The notes under the pieces were generated by a model. It was given only the letters and a program-made list of their open reading frames with translations. It ran no database searches and was not told the DNA's origin. Source: Mastigias papua (lineage: Eukaryota > Cnidaria > Scyphozoa > Rhizostomeae > Mastigiidae). From it: DNA of 64,000 bases. Shown here in pieces: positions 1 to 11,078 of the stretch. Numbering within the stretch: the stretch's first letter is position 1; the number at the start of each line of letters is the position of its first letter. The translations under genes and the position numbers were made by a program. The stretch lies in the NCBI GenBank assembly GCA_964019165.1, contig OZ025271.1:4623570-4687569 (forward strand). Reading direction: 5' to 3'.

Positions 1-63
1 CATCAGATCTGTAGTCATTGCTCAATTGTCAGTGTTTGCACACATACGTATTTTAGGCCCATT

Positions 64-82
64 ACAAGCAGTGATCACTTGT
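64..82. repeat. Conserved bulged near-palindrome in each monomer
   Basis: The sequence reads ACAAGCAGTGATCACTTGT. The core AGTGATCACT is a perfect 10-bp palindrome. The outer arms extend it to an 8-bp stem (ACAA...GTGA with TCACTTGT), with three unpaired bases (GCA) on the left arm. The element is unchanged in nearly every monomer. Exceptions are the GTGAGCAC copies at 54996, 55760, 56524 and 57288, the CTTATGC edge changes in 54.6-57.5 kb, and the diverged monomers at 58816 and 59962. It could be a binding site for a dimeric protein or simply an inherited sequence feature; the window cannot decide between these. Confidence 0.7.
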
Positions 83-119
83 GCATATATTGTTTTATGA
101 TTGAAATTCTGTACAAGTG
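76..119. repeat. 7-bp inverted repeat around a 30-nt loop, present in most monomers
   Basis: CACTTGT at 76-82 is the reverse complement of ACAAGTG at 113-119, separated by 30 nt that include variable positions 90 and 95. The left arm is shared with the near-palindrome at 64-82, so the two folds would be mutually exclusive in a single strand. The arms are kept in most monomers; the monomer at 58816 changes both. A stem this short is marginal, so a structural role is only a possibility. Confidence 0.5.
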
Positions 120-260
120 CGTCAGTCTCGTGCCTTAAACATCTTTAACATCTATGTTTGCACCGATGTCAGTAGCTTAGCCAATGTGTCCTACTTGTAT
201 GTCGGTTAGTTTCTGTTTTTACACTACATAGAGCATTAAAGATCTTTACAGTACGCTAAA

Positions 261-279
261 TGTTGCAAAAGCGACAACA
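261..279. repeat. Variable 9-nt box between inverted TGTTG/CAACA arms
   Basis: TGTTG at 261-265 and CAACA at 275-279 are inverted repeats flanking nine bases. The flanks are nearly fixed, but the box takes many forms across the array: CAAAAGCGA, CAAAAACGA, GGAAAAGCGA-type (first base G), CAAGAACGA, CAGAATCGA, CAAACACGA, CACAATGGA, CATAAACGA and others. It is one of the most informative positions for typing monomers. The G-initial form produces GTTGGAAA, which resembles the middle of the mammalian CENP-B box, but the essential TTCG and CGGG parts are absent. Confidence 0.65.
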
Positions 280-2674
280 CTATGCATGGGCTACATTTGG
301 CTATAAGTACGTGTCTCTTAGCTCCAAAACATAATCTAAGACTATTTCTGCACTCTATAAAGCATTTATAATATCATATGATCATCAGATCTGTAGTCAT
401 TGCTCAATTGTCAGTGTTTGCACACATACGTATTTTAGGCCCATTACAAGCAGTGATCACTTGTGCATATATTGTTGTATGATTGAAATTCTGTACAAGT
501 GCGTCAGTCTCGTGCCTTACACATCTTTAACATCTATGTTTGCACCGATGTCAGTAGTTTAGCCAATGTGTCCTACTTGTATGACGGTTAGTTTCTGTTG
601 TTACACTACATAGAGCATTAAAGAGCTTTAAAGTACGCTAAATGTTGCAAAAACGACAACACTATGCATGGGCTACATTTGGCTATAAGTACGTGTCTCT
701 TAGCTCCAAAACATAATTTAAGACTATTTCTGCACTTTATAAAGGATTTATAATATCATATGACCATCAGATCTGTAGTCATTGCTCAATTGTCAGTGAT
801 TGCACACATACGTATTTTAGGCCCATTACAAGCAGTGATCACTTGTGCATATACTGTTGTATGATTGAAATTCTGTACAAGTGCGTCAGTCTCGTGCCTT
901 AAACATCTTTAACATCTATGATTGCACCGATGTCAGTAGTTTAGCCAATGTGTCCTACTTGTATGACAGTTAGTTTCTGTTTTTACACTACATAGAGCAT
1001 TAAAGAGCTTTAAAGTACGCTGAATGTTGCAAAAGCGACAACACTATGCATGGGCTACATTTGGCTATAAGTACGTGTCTCTTAGCTCCAAAACATAATC
1101 TAAGCCTATTTCTGCACTCTAAAAAGCATTTATAATATCATATGACCATCAGATCTGTAGTCATTGCTCAATTGTCAGTGTTTGCACACTTACGTATTTT
1201 AGGCCCATTACAAGCAGTGATCACTTGTGCATATATTGTTTTATGATTGAAATTCTGTACAAGTGCGTCAGTCTCGTGCCTTAAACATCTTTAACATCTA
1301 TGTTTGCACCGATGTCAGTAGCTTAGCCAATGTGTCCTACTTGTATGTCGGTTAGTTTCTGTTTTTACACTACATAGAGCATTAAAGAGCTTTAAAGTAC
1401 GCTAAATGTTGCAAGAACGACAACACTATGCATTGGCTGCATGTGGCTATAAGTACGTGTCTCTTAGCTCCAAAACATAATCTAAGCCTATTTCTGCACT
1501 CTATAAAGCATTTATAATATCATATGATCATCAGATCTGTAGTCATTGCTCAATTGTCAGTGTTTGCACACATACGTATTTTAGGCCCATTACAAGCAGT
1601 GATCACTTGTGCATATATTGTTGTATGATTGAAATTCTGTACAAGTGCGTCAGTCTCGTGCCTTACACATCTTTAACATCTATGTTTGCACCGATGTCAG
1701 TAGTTTAGCCAATGTGTCCTACTTGTATGACGGTTAGTTTCTGTTTATACACTACATAGAGCATTAAAGAGCTTTAAAGTACGCTAAATGTTGCAAAAAC
1801 GACAACACTATGCATGGGCTACATTTGGCTATAAGTACGTGTCTCTTAGCTCCAAAACATAATCTAAGCCTATTTCTGCACTCTATAAAGCATTTATAAT
1901 ATCATATGACCATCAGATCTGTAGTCATTGCTCAATTGTCAGTGTTTGCACACTTACGTATTTTAGGCCCATTACAAGCAGTGATCACTTGTGCATATAT
2001 TGTTTTATGATTGAAATTCTGTACAAGTGCGTCAGTCTCGTGCCTTAAACATCTTTAACATCTATGTTTGCACCGATGTCAGTAGCTTAGCCAATGTGTC
2101 CTACTTGTATGTCGGTTAGTTTCTGTTTTTACACTACATAGAGCATTAAAGAGCTTTAAAGTACGCTAAATGTTGGAAAAGCGACAACACTATGCATGGG
2201 CTACATTTGGCTATAAGTACGTGTCTCTTAGCTCCAAAACATAATCTAAGCCTATTTCTGCACTCTATAAAGCATTTATAATATCATATGACCATCAGAT
2301 CTGTAGTCATTGCTCAATTGTCCGTGTTTGCACACATACGCATTTTAGGCCCATTACAAGCAGTGATCACTTGTGCATATATTGTTTTATGATTGAAATT
2401 CTGTACAAGTGCGTCAGTCTCGTGCCTTAAACATCTTTAACATCTATGTTTGCACCGATGTCAGTAGCTTAGCCAATGTGTCCTACTTGTATGTCGGTTA
2501 GTTTCTGTTTTTACACTACATAGAGCATTAAAGAGCTTTACAGTACGCTAAATGTTGCAAAAGCGACAACACTATGCATGGGCTTCATTTGGCTATAAGT
2601 ACGTGTCTCTTAGCTCCAAAACATAATCTAAGACTATTTCTGCACTCTATAAAGCATTTATAATATCATATGAT

Positions 2675-5600
2675 CATCAGATCTGTAGTCATTGCTCAAT
2701 TGTCAGTGTTTGCACACATACGTATTTTAGGCCCATTACAAGCAGTGATCACTTGTGCATATACTGTTGTATGATTTAAATTCTGTACAAGTGCGTCAGT
2801 CTCGTGACTTAAACATCTTTAACATCTATGTTTGCACCGATGTCAGTAGTTTAGCCAATGTGTCCTACTTGTATGACGGTTAGTTTCTGTTTATACACTA
2901 CATAGAGCATTAAAGAGCTTTAAAGTACGCTAAATGTTGCAAAAACGACAACACTATGCATGGGCTACATTGGGCTATAAGTACGTGTCTCTTAGCTCCA
3001 AAACATAATCTAAGCCTATTTCTGCACTCTATAAAGCATTTATAATATCATATGACCATCAGATCTGTAGTCATTGCTCAATTGTCAGTGTTTGCACACT
3101 TACGTATTTTAGGCCCATTACAAGCAGTGATCACTTGTGCATATATTGTTTTATGATTGAAATTCTGTACAAGTGCGTCAGTCTCGTGCCTTAAACATCT
3201 TTAACATCTATGTTTGCACCGATGTCAGTAGCTTAGCCAATGTGTCCTACTTGTATGTCGGTTAGTTTCTGTTTTTACACTACATAGAGCATTAAAGAGC
3301 TTTACAGTACGCTAAATGTTGCAAAAGCGACAACACTATGCATGGGCTACATTTGGCTATAAGTACGTGTCTCTTAGCTCCAAAACATAATCTAAGCCTA
3401 TTTCTGCACTCTATAAAGCATTTATAATATCATATGATCATCAGATCTGTAGTCATTGCTCAATTGTCAGTGTTTGCACACATACGTATTTTAGGCCCAT
3501 TACAAGCAGTGATCACTTGTGCATATATTGTTGTATGATTGAAATTCTGTACAAGTGCGTCAGTCTCGTGCCTTACACATCTTTAACATCTATGTTTGCA
3601 CCGATGTCAGTAGTTTAGCCAATGTGTCCTACTTGTATGACGGTTAGTTTCTGTTTTTACACTACATAGAGCATTAAAGAGCTTTAAAGTACGCTAAATG
3701 TTGGAAAAGCGACAACACTATGCATGGGCTACATTTGGCTATAAGTACGTGTCTCTTAGCTCCAAAACATAATCTAAGCCTATTTCTGCACTCTATAAAG
3801 CATTTATAATATCATATGACCATCAGATCTGTAGTCATTGCTCAATTGTCCGTGTTTGCACACATACGCATTTTAGGCCCATTACAAGCAGTGATCACTT
3901 GTGCATATATTGTTTTATGATTGAAATTCTGTACAAGTGCGTCAGTCTCGTGCCTTAAACATCTTTAACATCTATGTTTGCACAGATGTCAGTAGCTTAG
4001 CCAATGTGTCCTACTTGTATGTCGGTTAGTTTCTGTTTTTACACTACATAGAGCATTAAAGAGCTTTACAGTACGCTAAATGTTGCAAAAGCGACAACAC
4101 TATGCATGGGCTACATTTGGCTATAAGTACGTGTCTCTTAGCTCCAAAACATAATCTAAGACTATTTCTGCACTCTATAAAGCATTTATAATATCATATG
4201 ATCATCAGATCTGTAGTCATTGCTCAATTGTCAGTGTTTGCACACATACGTATTTTAGGCCCATTACAAGCAGTGATCACTTGTGCATATATTGTTGTAT
4301 GATTGAAATTCTGTACAAGTGCGTCAGTCTCGTGCCTTACACATCTTTAACATCTATGTTTGCACCGATGTCAGTAGTTTAGCCAATGTGTCCTACTTGT
4401 ATGACGGTTAGTTTCTGTTTTTACACTACATAGAGCATTAAAGAGCTTTAAAGTACGCTAAATGTTGGAAAAGCGACAACACTATGCATGGGCTACATTT
4501 GGCTATAAGTACGTGTCTCTTAGCTCCAAAACATAATCTAAGACTATTTCTGCACTCTATAAAGCATTTATAATATCATATGACCATAAGATCTGTAGTC
4601 ATTGCTCAATTGTCAGTGTTTGCACACATACGTATTTTAGGCCCATTACAAGCAGTGATCACTTGTGCATATACTGTTGTATGATTGAAATTCTGTACAA
4701 GTGCGTCAGTCTCGTGCCTTACACATCTTTAACATCTATGTTTGCACCGATGTCAGTAGTTTAGCCAATGTGTCCTACTTGTATGACGGTTAGTTTCTGT
4801 TTTTACACTACATAGAGCATTAAAGAGCTTTAAAGTACGCTAAATGTTGGAAAAGCGACAACACTATGCATGGGCTACATTTGGCTATAAGTACGTGTCT
4901 CTTAGCTCCAAAACATAATCTAAGACTATTTCTGCACTCTATAAAGCATTTATAATATCATATGACCATAAGATCTGTAGTCATTGCTCAATTGTCAGTG
5001 TTTGCACACATACGTATTTTAGGCCCATTACAAGCAGTGATCACTTGTGCATATACTGTTGTATGATTGAAATTCTGTACAAGTGCGTCAGTCTCGTGAC
5101 TTAAACATCTTTAACATCTATGTTTGCACCGATGTCAGTAGTTTAGCCAATGTGTCCTACTTGTATGTCGGTTAGTTTCTGTTTTTACACTACATAGAGC
5201 ATTAAAGAGCTTTACAGTACGCTAAATGTTGCAAAAGCGACAACACTATGCATGGGCTTCATTTGGCTATAAGTACGTGTCTCTTAGCTCCAAAACATAA
5301 TCTAAGACTATTTCTGCACTCTATAAAGCATTTATAATATCATATGATCATCAGATCTGTAGTCATTGCTCAATTGTCAGTGTTTGCACACATACGTATT
5401 TTAGGCCCATTACAAGCAGTGATCACTTGTGCATATACTGTTGTATGATTTAAATTCTGTACAAGTGCGTCAGTCTCGTGACTTAAACATCTTTAACATC
5501 TATGTTTGCACCGATGTCAGTAGTTTAGCCAATGTGTCCTACTTGTATGACGGTTAGTTTCTGTTTATACACTACATAGAGCATTAAAGAGCTTTAAAGT

Positions 5601-7258
5601 ACGCTAAATGTTGCAAAAACGACAACACTATGCATGGGCTACATTTGGCTATAAGTACGTGTCTCTTAGCTCCAAAACATAATCTAAGCCTATTTCTGCA
5701 CTCTATAAAGCATTTATAATATCATATGACCATCAGATCTGTAGTCATTGCTCAATTGTCAGTGTTTGCACACTTACGTATTTTAGGCCCATTACAAGCA
5801 GTGATCACTTGTGCATATATTGTTTTATGATTGAAATTCTGTACAAGTGCGTCAGTCTCGTGCCTTAAACATCTTTAACATCTATGTTTGCACCGATGTC
5901 AGTAGCTTAGCCAATGTGTCCTACTTGTATGTCGGTTAGTTTCTGTTTTTACACTACATAGAGCATTAAAGAGCTTTACAGTACGCTAAATGTTGCAAAA
6001 GCGACAACACTATGCATGGGCTACATTTGGCTATAAGTACGTGTCTCTTAGCTCCAAAACATAATCTAAGCCTATTTCTGCACTCTATAAAGCATTTATA
6101 ATATCATATGATCATCAGATCTGTAGTCATTGCTCAATTGTCAGTGTTTGCACACATACGTATTTTAGGCCCATTACAAGCAGTGATCACTTGTGCATAT
6201 ATTGTTGTATGATTGAAATTCTGTACAAGTGCGTCAGTCTCGTGCCTTACACATCTTTAACATCTATGTTTGCACCGATGTCAGTAGTTTAGCCAATGTG
6301 TCCTACTTGTATGACGGTTAGTTTCTGTTTTTACACTACATAGAGCATTAAAGAGCTTTAAAGTACGCTAAATGTTGCAAAAGCGACAACACTATGCATG
6401 GGCTACATTTGGCTATAAGTACGTGTCTCTTAGCTCCAAAACATAATCTAAGCCTATTTCTGCACTCTATAAAGCATTTATAATATCATATGACCATAAG
6501 ATCTGTAGTCATTGCTCAATTGTCCGTGTTTGCACACATACGCATTTTAGGCCCATTACAAGCAGTGATCACTTGTGCATATATTGTTTTATGATTGAAA
6601 TTCTGTACAAGTGCGTCAGTCTCGTGCCTTAAACATCTTTAACATCTATGTTTGCACAGATGTCAGTAGCTTAGCCAATGTGTCCTACTTGTATGTCGGT
6701 TAGTTTCTGTTTTTACACTACATAGAGCATTAAAGAGCTTTACAGTACGCTAAATGTTGCAAAAGCGACAACACTATGCATGGGCTACATTTGGCTATAA
6801 GTACGTGTCTCTTAGCTCCAAAACATAATCTAAGACTATTTCTGCACTCTATAAAGCATTTATAATATCATATGATCATCAGATCTGTAGTCATTGCTCA
6901 ATTGTCAGTGTTTGCACACATACGTATTTTAGGCCCATTACAAGCAGTGATCACTTGTGCATATATTGTTGTATGATTGAAATTCTGTACAAGTGCGTCA
7001 GTCTCGTGCCTTACACATCTTTAACATCTATGTTTGCACCGATGTCAGTAGTTTAGCCAATGTGTCCTACTTGTATGACGGTTAGTTTCTGTTTTTACAC
7101 TACATAGAGCATTAAAGAGCTTTAAAGTACGCTAAATGTTGGAAAAGCGACAACACTATGCATGGGCTACATTTGGCTATAAGTACGTGTCTCTTAGCTC
7201 CAAAACATAATCTAAGCCTATTTCTGCACTCTATAAAGCATTTATAATATCATATGAC
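2675..7258 (+). repeat. HOR: 5-monomer block repeated at a 7-monomer offset (2674 bp)
   Basis: Monomers starting at 2675, 3057, 3439, 3821 and 4203 carry the same ordered set of variants as those at 5349, 5731, 6113, 6495 and 6877. The order is GATTTAAA with GACTTAAAC; CACTTACG; the TTACACATC form; CGCATTTT with CACAGATG; then TTACACATC with TTGGAAAAG. I counted about four differences in 1910 bp, far fewer than between adjacent monomers. The similarity begins inside the preceding monomers (second halves of 2293 and 4967, both with GGGCTTCATT). This places the breakpoint mid-monomer. Confidence 0.85.
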
Positions 7259-10200
7259 CATAAGATCTGTAGTCATTGCTCAATTGTCAGTGTTTGCACA
7301 CATACGTATTTTAGGCCCATTACAAGCAGTGATCACTTGTGCATATACTGTTGTATGATTGAAATTCTGTACAAGTGCGTCAGTCTCGTGACTTAAACAT
7401 CTTTAACATCTATGTTTGCACCGATGTCAGTAGTTTAGCCAATGTGTCCTACTTGTATGTTGGCTAGTTTCTGTTTTTACACTACATAGAGCATTAAAGA
7501 GCTTTAAAGTACGTTAAATGTTGCAAGAACGACAACACTATGCATTGGCTGCATGTGGCTATAAGTACGTGTCTCTTAGCTCCAAAACATAATCTAAGCC
7601 TATTTCTGCACTCTATAAAGCATTTATAATATCATATGACCATCAGATCTGTAGTCATTGCTCAATTGTCAGTGTTTGCACACATACGTATTTTAGGCCC
7701 ATTACAAGCAGTGATCACTTGTGCATATATTGTTTTATGATTGAAATTCTGTACAAGTGCGTCAGTCTCGTGCCTTAAACATCTTTAACATCTATGTTTG
7801 CACAGATGTCAGTAGCTTAGCCAATGTGTCCTACTTGTATGTCGGTTAGTTTCTGTTTTTACACTACATAGAGCATTAAAGTGCTTTACAGTACGCTAAA
7901 TGTTGCAAAAGCGACAACACTATGCATGGGCTACATTTGGCTATAAGTACGTGTCTCTTAGCTCCAAAACATAATCTAAGACTATTTCTGCACTCTATAA
8001 AGCATTTATAATATCATATGATCATCAGATCTGTAGTCATTGCTCAATTGTCAGTGTTTGCACACATACGTATTTTAGGCCCATTACAAGCAGTGATCAC
8101 TTGTGCATATATTGTTGTATGATTGAAATTCTGTACAAGTGCGTCAGTCTCGTGCCTTACACATCTTTAACATCTATGTTTGCACCGATGTCAGTAGTTT
8201 AGCCAATGTGTCCTGCTTGTATGACGGTTAGTTTCTGTCTTTACACTACATAGAGCATTAAAGAGCTTTAAAGTACGCTAAATGTTGCAAAAACGACAAC
8301 ACTATGCATGGGCTACATTTGGCTATAAGTACGTGTCTCTTAGCTCCAAAACATAATCTAAGCCTATTTCTGCACTCTATAAAGCATTTATAATATCATA
8401 TGACCATCAGATCTGTAGTCATTGCTCAATTGTCCGTGTTTGCACACATACGTATTTTAGGCCCATTACAAGCAGTGATCACTTGTGCATATACTGTTGT
8501 ATGATTGAAATTCTGTACAAGTGCGTCAGTCTCGTGCCTTAAACATCTTTAACATCTATGTTTGCACCGATGTCAGTAGCTTAGCCAATGTGTCCTACTT
8601 GTATGTCGGTTAGTTTCTGTTTTTACACTACATAGAGCATTAAAGAGCTTTACAGTACGCTAAATGTTGCAAAAGCGACAACACTATGCATGGGCTACAT
8701 TTGGCTATAAGTACGTGTCTCTTAGCTTCAAAACATAATCTAAGACTATATCTGCACTCTATAAAGCATTTATAATATCATATGACCATCAGATCTGTAG
8801 TCATTGCTCAATTGTCAGTGTTTGCACACATACGTATTTTAGGCCCATTACAAGCAGTGATCACTTGTGCATATATTGTTTTATGATTGAAATTCTGTAC
8901 AAGTGCGTCAGTCTCGTGCCTTACACATCTTTAACATCTATGTTTGCACCGATGTCAGTAGTTTAGCCAATGTGTCCTACTTGTATGACGGTTAGTTTCT
9001 GTTTTTACACTACATAGAGCATTAAAGAGCTTTAAAGTACGCTAAATGTTGCAAAAACGACAACACTATGCATGGGCTACATTTGGCTATAAGTACGTGT
9101 CTCTTAGCTCCAAAACATAATCTAAGCCTATTTCTGCACTCTATAAAGCATTTATAATATCATATGACCATCAGATCTGTAGTCATTGCTCAATTGTCAG
9201 TGTTTGCACACATACGTATTTTAGGCCCATTACAAGCAGTGATCACTTGTGCATATATTGTTTTATGATTGAAATTCTGTACAAGTGCGTCAGTCTCGTG
9301 CCTTAAACATCTTTAACATCTATGTTTGCACAGATGTCAGTAGCTTAGCCAATGTGTCCTACTTGTATGTCGGTTAGTTTCTGTTTTTACACTACATAGA
9401 GCATTAAAGTGCTTTACAGTACGCTAAATGTTGCAAAAGCGACAACACTATGCATGGGCTACATTTGGCTATAAGTACGTGTCTCTTAGCTCCAAAACAT
9501 AATCTAAGCCTATTTCTGCACTCTATAAAGCATTTATAATATCATATGACCATCAGATCTGTAGTCATTGCTCAATTGTCCGTGTTTGCACACATACGTA
9601 TTTTAGGCCCATTACAAGCAGTGATCACTTGTGCATATACTGTTGTATGATTGAAATTCTGTACAAGTGCGTCAGTCTCGTGCCTTAAACATCTTTAACA
9701 TCTATGTTTGCACCGATGTCAGTAGCTTAGCCAATGTGTCCTACTTGTATGTCGGTTAGTTTCTGTTTTTACACTACATAGAGCATTAAAGAGCTTTACA
9801 GTACGCTAAATGTTGCAAAAGCGACAACACTATGCATGGGCTACATTTGGCTATAAGTACGTGTCTCTTAGCTTCAAAACATAATCTAAGCCTATTTCTG
9901 CACTCTATAAAGCATTTATAATATCATATGATCATCAGATCTGTAGTCATTGCTCAATTGTCAGTGTTTGCACACATACGTATTTTAGGCCCATTACAAG
10001 CAGTGATCACTTGTGCATATATTGTTGTATGATTGAAATTCTGTACAAGTGCGTCAGTCTCGTGCCTTACACATCTTTAACATCTATGTTTGCACCGATG
10101 TCAGTAGTTTAGCCAATGTGTCCTACTTGTATGACGGTTAGTTTCTGTTTTTACACTACATAGAGCATTAAAGAGCTTTAAAGTACGCTAAATGTTGGAA

Positions 10201-11078
10201 AAGCGACAACACTATGCATGGGCTACATTTGGCTATAAGTACGTGTCTCTTAGCTCCAAAACATAATCTAAGCCTATTTCTGCACTCTATAAAGCATTTA
10301 TAATATCATATGACCATAAGATCTGTAGTCATTGCTCAATTGTCAGTGTTTGCACACATACGTATTTTAGGCCCATTACAAGCAGTGATCACTTGTGCAT
10401 ATACTGTTGTATGATTGAAATTCTGTACAAGTGCGTCAGTCTCGTGACTTAAACATCTTTAACATCTATGTTTGCACCGATGTCAGTAGTTTAGCCAATG
10501 TGTCCTACTTGTATGTTGGCTAGTTTCTGTTTTTACACTACATAGAGCATTAAAGAGCTTTAAAGTACGTTAAATGTTGCAAGAACGACAACACTATGCA
10601 TTGGCTGCATGTGGCTATAAGTACGTGTCTCTTAGCTCCAAAACATAATCTAAGCCTATTTCTGCACTCTATAAAGCATTTATAATATCATATGACCATC
10701 AGATCTGTAGTCATTGCTCAATTGTCAGTGTTTGCACACATACGTATTTTAGGCCCATTACAAGCAGTGATCACTTGTGCATATATTGTTTTATGATTGA
10801 AATTCTGTACAAGTGCGTCAGTCTCGTGCCTTACACATCTTTAACATCTATGTTTGCACCGATGTCAGTAGTTTAGCCAATGTGTCCTGCTTGTATGACG
10901 GTTAGTTTCTGTCTTTACACTACATAGAGCATTAAAGAGCTTTAAAGTACGCTAAATGTTGCAAAAACGACAACACTATGCATGGGCTACATTTGGCTAT
11001 AAGTACGTGTCTCTTAGCTCCAAAACATAATCTAAGCCTATTTCTGCACTCTATAAAGCATTTATAATATCATATGAC
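7259..11078 (+). repeat. Mosaic of reused monomer types (3-, 4- and 8-monomer offsets)
   Basis: The monomer at 7259 is essentially repeated at 10315 (offset 3056 bp, 8 monomers). Both carry CATAAG, GACTTAAAC, GTTGGCTAG, GTTAAATGTTGCAAGAACG and CATTGGCTGCATGTGG. The monomer at 7641 recurs at 9169 (CACAGATG plus AAAGTGCTTTACAG), and 8405 recurs at 9551 (GTCCGTG plus GCTTCAAAAC). The monomer at 10697 combines the first half of the 8787 type with the CCTGCTTG and TCTTTAC marks of 8023, so it looks like a hybrid. No single repeat unit explains the block. Confidence 0.7.

Larger units (their letters stand above)
1..382 (+). repeat. Reference monomer (first copy), used for within-monomer coordinates
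   Basis: This copy defines the coordinates used elsewhere. It contains 139 G+C bases and 8 CpG sites. Nearly invariant parts across the array are about 9-30, 56-89, 97-132, 142-160 and 275-335. Recurrent variant positions are 4 (C/A), 8 (T/G), 31 (A/C), 44 (A/T), 49 (T/C), 53-55, 90 (T/C), 95 (T/G), 133 (C/A), 138 (A/C), 164-165, 176 (C/T), 202-203, 249 (C/A), 256 (C/T), 266-274, 341 (A/C) and 382 (T/C). The same variants recombine in different monomers, which lets blocks be traced. A BglII site (AGATCT) lies at 5-10 and an MfeI site (CAATTG) at 24-29, so either enzyme should give a 382-bp ladder. Within the monomer, GTCAGT occurs three times (28, 121, 168) and TGTTTGCAC twice (33, 155). This hints weakly at an origin from shorter repeats. 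Confidence 0.95.

Noticed and set aside
1..135. Cys/His-containing frame open in the first 45 codons of most monomers
   Set aside because: The CSHC- and CIYCC-like spacing looked zinc-finger-like. However, the frame has no consistent start, ends at TAA or TAG in each canonical monomer, and accepts non-synonymous variants.
261..279. CENP-B box
   Set aside because: GTTGGAAA appears in the G-initial variants, but the essential TTCG and CGGG parts of the mammalian box are missing and most monomers read GTTGCAAA.
354..363. TATA-box-like TCTATAAAGC as a satellite promoter
   Set aside because: It is changed in many copies (CTCCAAAAAG, TCCATAAAG, CTATCAATCG), and nothing else promoter-like is positioned around it. 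In AT-rich sequence it is expected by chance.
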